A stretch of 64,000 bases of DNA from Arthrobacter celericrescens (GTDB taxonomy: Bacteria > Actinomycetota > Actinomycetes > Actinomycetales > Micrococcaceae), in assembly GCF_003614925.1 (NCBI RefSeq), contig NZ_QYLP01000030.1, positions 1-64,000 of the forward strand. Reading direction: 5' to 3'. The translations under genes were made by a program, and so were the position numbers. The notes beneath the pieces are model-generated. The model was not told the origin of the DNA. It saw only the letters and a program-made list of their open reading frames with translations, and ran no database searches. Numbering within the stretch: the stretch's first letter is position 1; the number at the start of each line of letters is the position of its first letter. Positions 63,285 through 64,000 of this stretch are shown one piece after another.

Positions 63285-64000
63285 ATGCTCGAAGCCATGC
63301 AGGAGACCACGCGGCACCGCAGGCAGAAGCGTGCGCGCTTTGTGATTCCCAGCAGCAGTGATTCCTTCCTCACGAAGTTCACCGAAATGGCCGGCGGACC
63401 GTTGGGAAGCCACAGCGCGCCGGGAGCGGTCTCCCCCGGTTTCTTCACCGTGGAGCGCGTGCTGGTCATCTTCACGGTCCTCGCTGCGTTGCTCGGAATC
63501 CTCATCAAGGGCTACTGCCGGGTCAACGGCTGGGAGACCCCTACCCACTTCTACGCTACGTGCTACTCGGACTTCCCCGAACTGTTCCGCAGCCGCGGCC
63601 TCGGCGAAGGCGTGATTCCCTTCTTCGACCGGGAAAGCCTCTTCGAATATCCGGTGCTCATGGGCCTGATCGCAGGAGCCACCGCCTTGCTGGTGCCAGG
63701 CTCGGGCCTCGACCCGGAACGGATCCGCGGGTACTTCGACCTCAACTCGACCCTGGTGGTGGCCGTCTGGATCGTCACGGTCCTTGCCACGGCCCGGATC
63801 AACCGCCGCAGGCCCTGGGACGCGGCCATGGTGGCACTGGCGCCGGGCATCGTCCTCTCCGCTTTCATCAACTGGGACATGTGGGCCGTCGCAATGCTCG
63901 CGGTGGCCATGTACTTCTTCGCCCGCGAGAGGCCCGCGCTGGCCGGCGTGTTCATCGGCCTGGGAACAGCCACCAAGCTCTACCCGGTGCTCATACTGGG
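63285..64000 (+). CDS. GT87-like (DUF2029) membrane glycosyltransferase, partial
   Basis: Open from ATG 63285 (or 63297) to the window end, at least 238 residues; C-terminus missing. A ~50-residue cytoplasmic start is followed by a membrane segment (VLVIFTVLAALLGILI), a loop with CYSDFPELFRSRGLGEG and PFFDRE, then several membrane segments and GLGTATKLYPVLIL. The YSD/FPEL loop and the TKLYP motif are typical of polyprenol-phosphate-mannose-dependent GT87 mannosyltransferases. In this lineage the gene often precedes rpsF/ssb. No clear Shine-Dalgarno is visible. Confidence 0.8.
   Translation, partial: MLEAMQETTRHRRQKRARFVIPSSSDSFLTKFTEMAGGPLGSHSAPGAVSPGFFTVERVLVIFTVLAALLGILIKGYCRVNGWETPTHFYATCYSDFPELFRSRGLGEGVIPFFDRESLFEYPVLMGLIAGATALLVPGSGLDPERIRGYFDLNSTLVVAVWIVTVLATARINRRRPWDAAMVALAPGIVLSAFINWDMWAVAMLAVAMYFFARERPALAGVFIGLGTATKLYPVLIL

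Overview
The window is about 64 kb of a high-G+C actinobacterial chromosome, centred on the replication origin. Gene content and order point to the Micrococcaceae (Arthrobacter and relatives). Evidence includes bL34-RnpA-YidD-YidC-KhpB-RsmG-ParA-ParB on one side of dnaA, dnaN-gnd-recF-dciA-gyrB-gyrA-DUF3566 on the other, a putrescine oxidase of the Kocuria/Rhodococcus type, and a DLW-39 peptide between tRNA genes. The species assignment is inference from family resemblance; no search was run.

Left part (1-9 kb): accessory metabolism. An NCS1 permease and the three oxamate carbamoyltransferase subunits (AllG/AllF/AllH types) form one leftward operon, divergent from a carbamate kinase. Together they fit the last, ATP-yielding steps of allantoin/oxalurate use. 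A putrescine oxidase gene is divergent from a TetR regulator across a perfect palindrome, followed by tRNA-Leu(CAG).

9-21 kb: the conserved growth/division signalling operon fhaA-fhaB-pstP-rodA-pbpA-pknA-pknB, then leftward sortase E, a 56-residue membrane peptide and a TrpG/PabA amidotransferase, and rightward crgA. 21-24 kb: a translationally coupled alkylation-repair operon (ogt, sigma factor, second ogt with an N-terminal extension, alkB) followed by tag. A 790-base gene-free stretch after it carries a dense cluster of DnaA boxes. 24.7-29 kb: rhomboid protease, cyclophilin, an unknown helical membrane protein, a GT2 glycosyltransferase, tRNA-Ala(TGC), DLW-39 and tRNA-Ile(GAT).

29-47 kb: the origin core. 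oriC is placed in the dnaN-dnaA interval (about 38.77-39.32 kb). Genes on both sides mostly point away from it; parA carries a parS site at its 5' end. 46.9-53.9 kb: about 7 kb with no convincing gene but with eight parS sites and two repeated triplets of DnaA boxes set at an exact 12-base pitch. I read it as an extended centromere-like region, the most unusual feature of the window.

53.9-64 kb: thioredoxin, thioredoxin reductase, a pseudokinase-like membrane protein that looks like the detached C-terminal part of mycobacterial MviN, MurJ, a Nudix hydrolase, the CCA-adding enzyme and a histidine phosphatase. Then come three tiny ORFs with very strong Shine-Dalgarno sequences, the last overlapping a terminator hairpin, and a GT87-like membrane protein cut by the window end. 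PknB, FhaA, MurJ and the pseudokinase-like protein plausibly form one peptidoglycan-control circuit.
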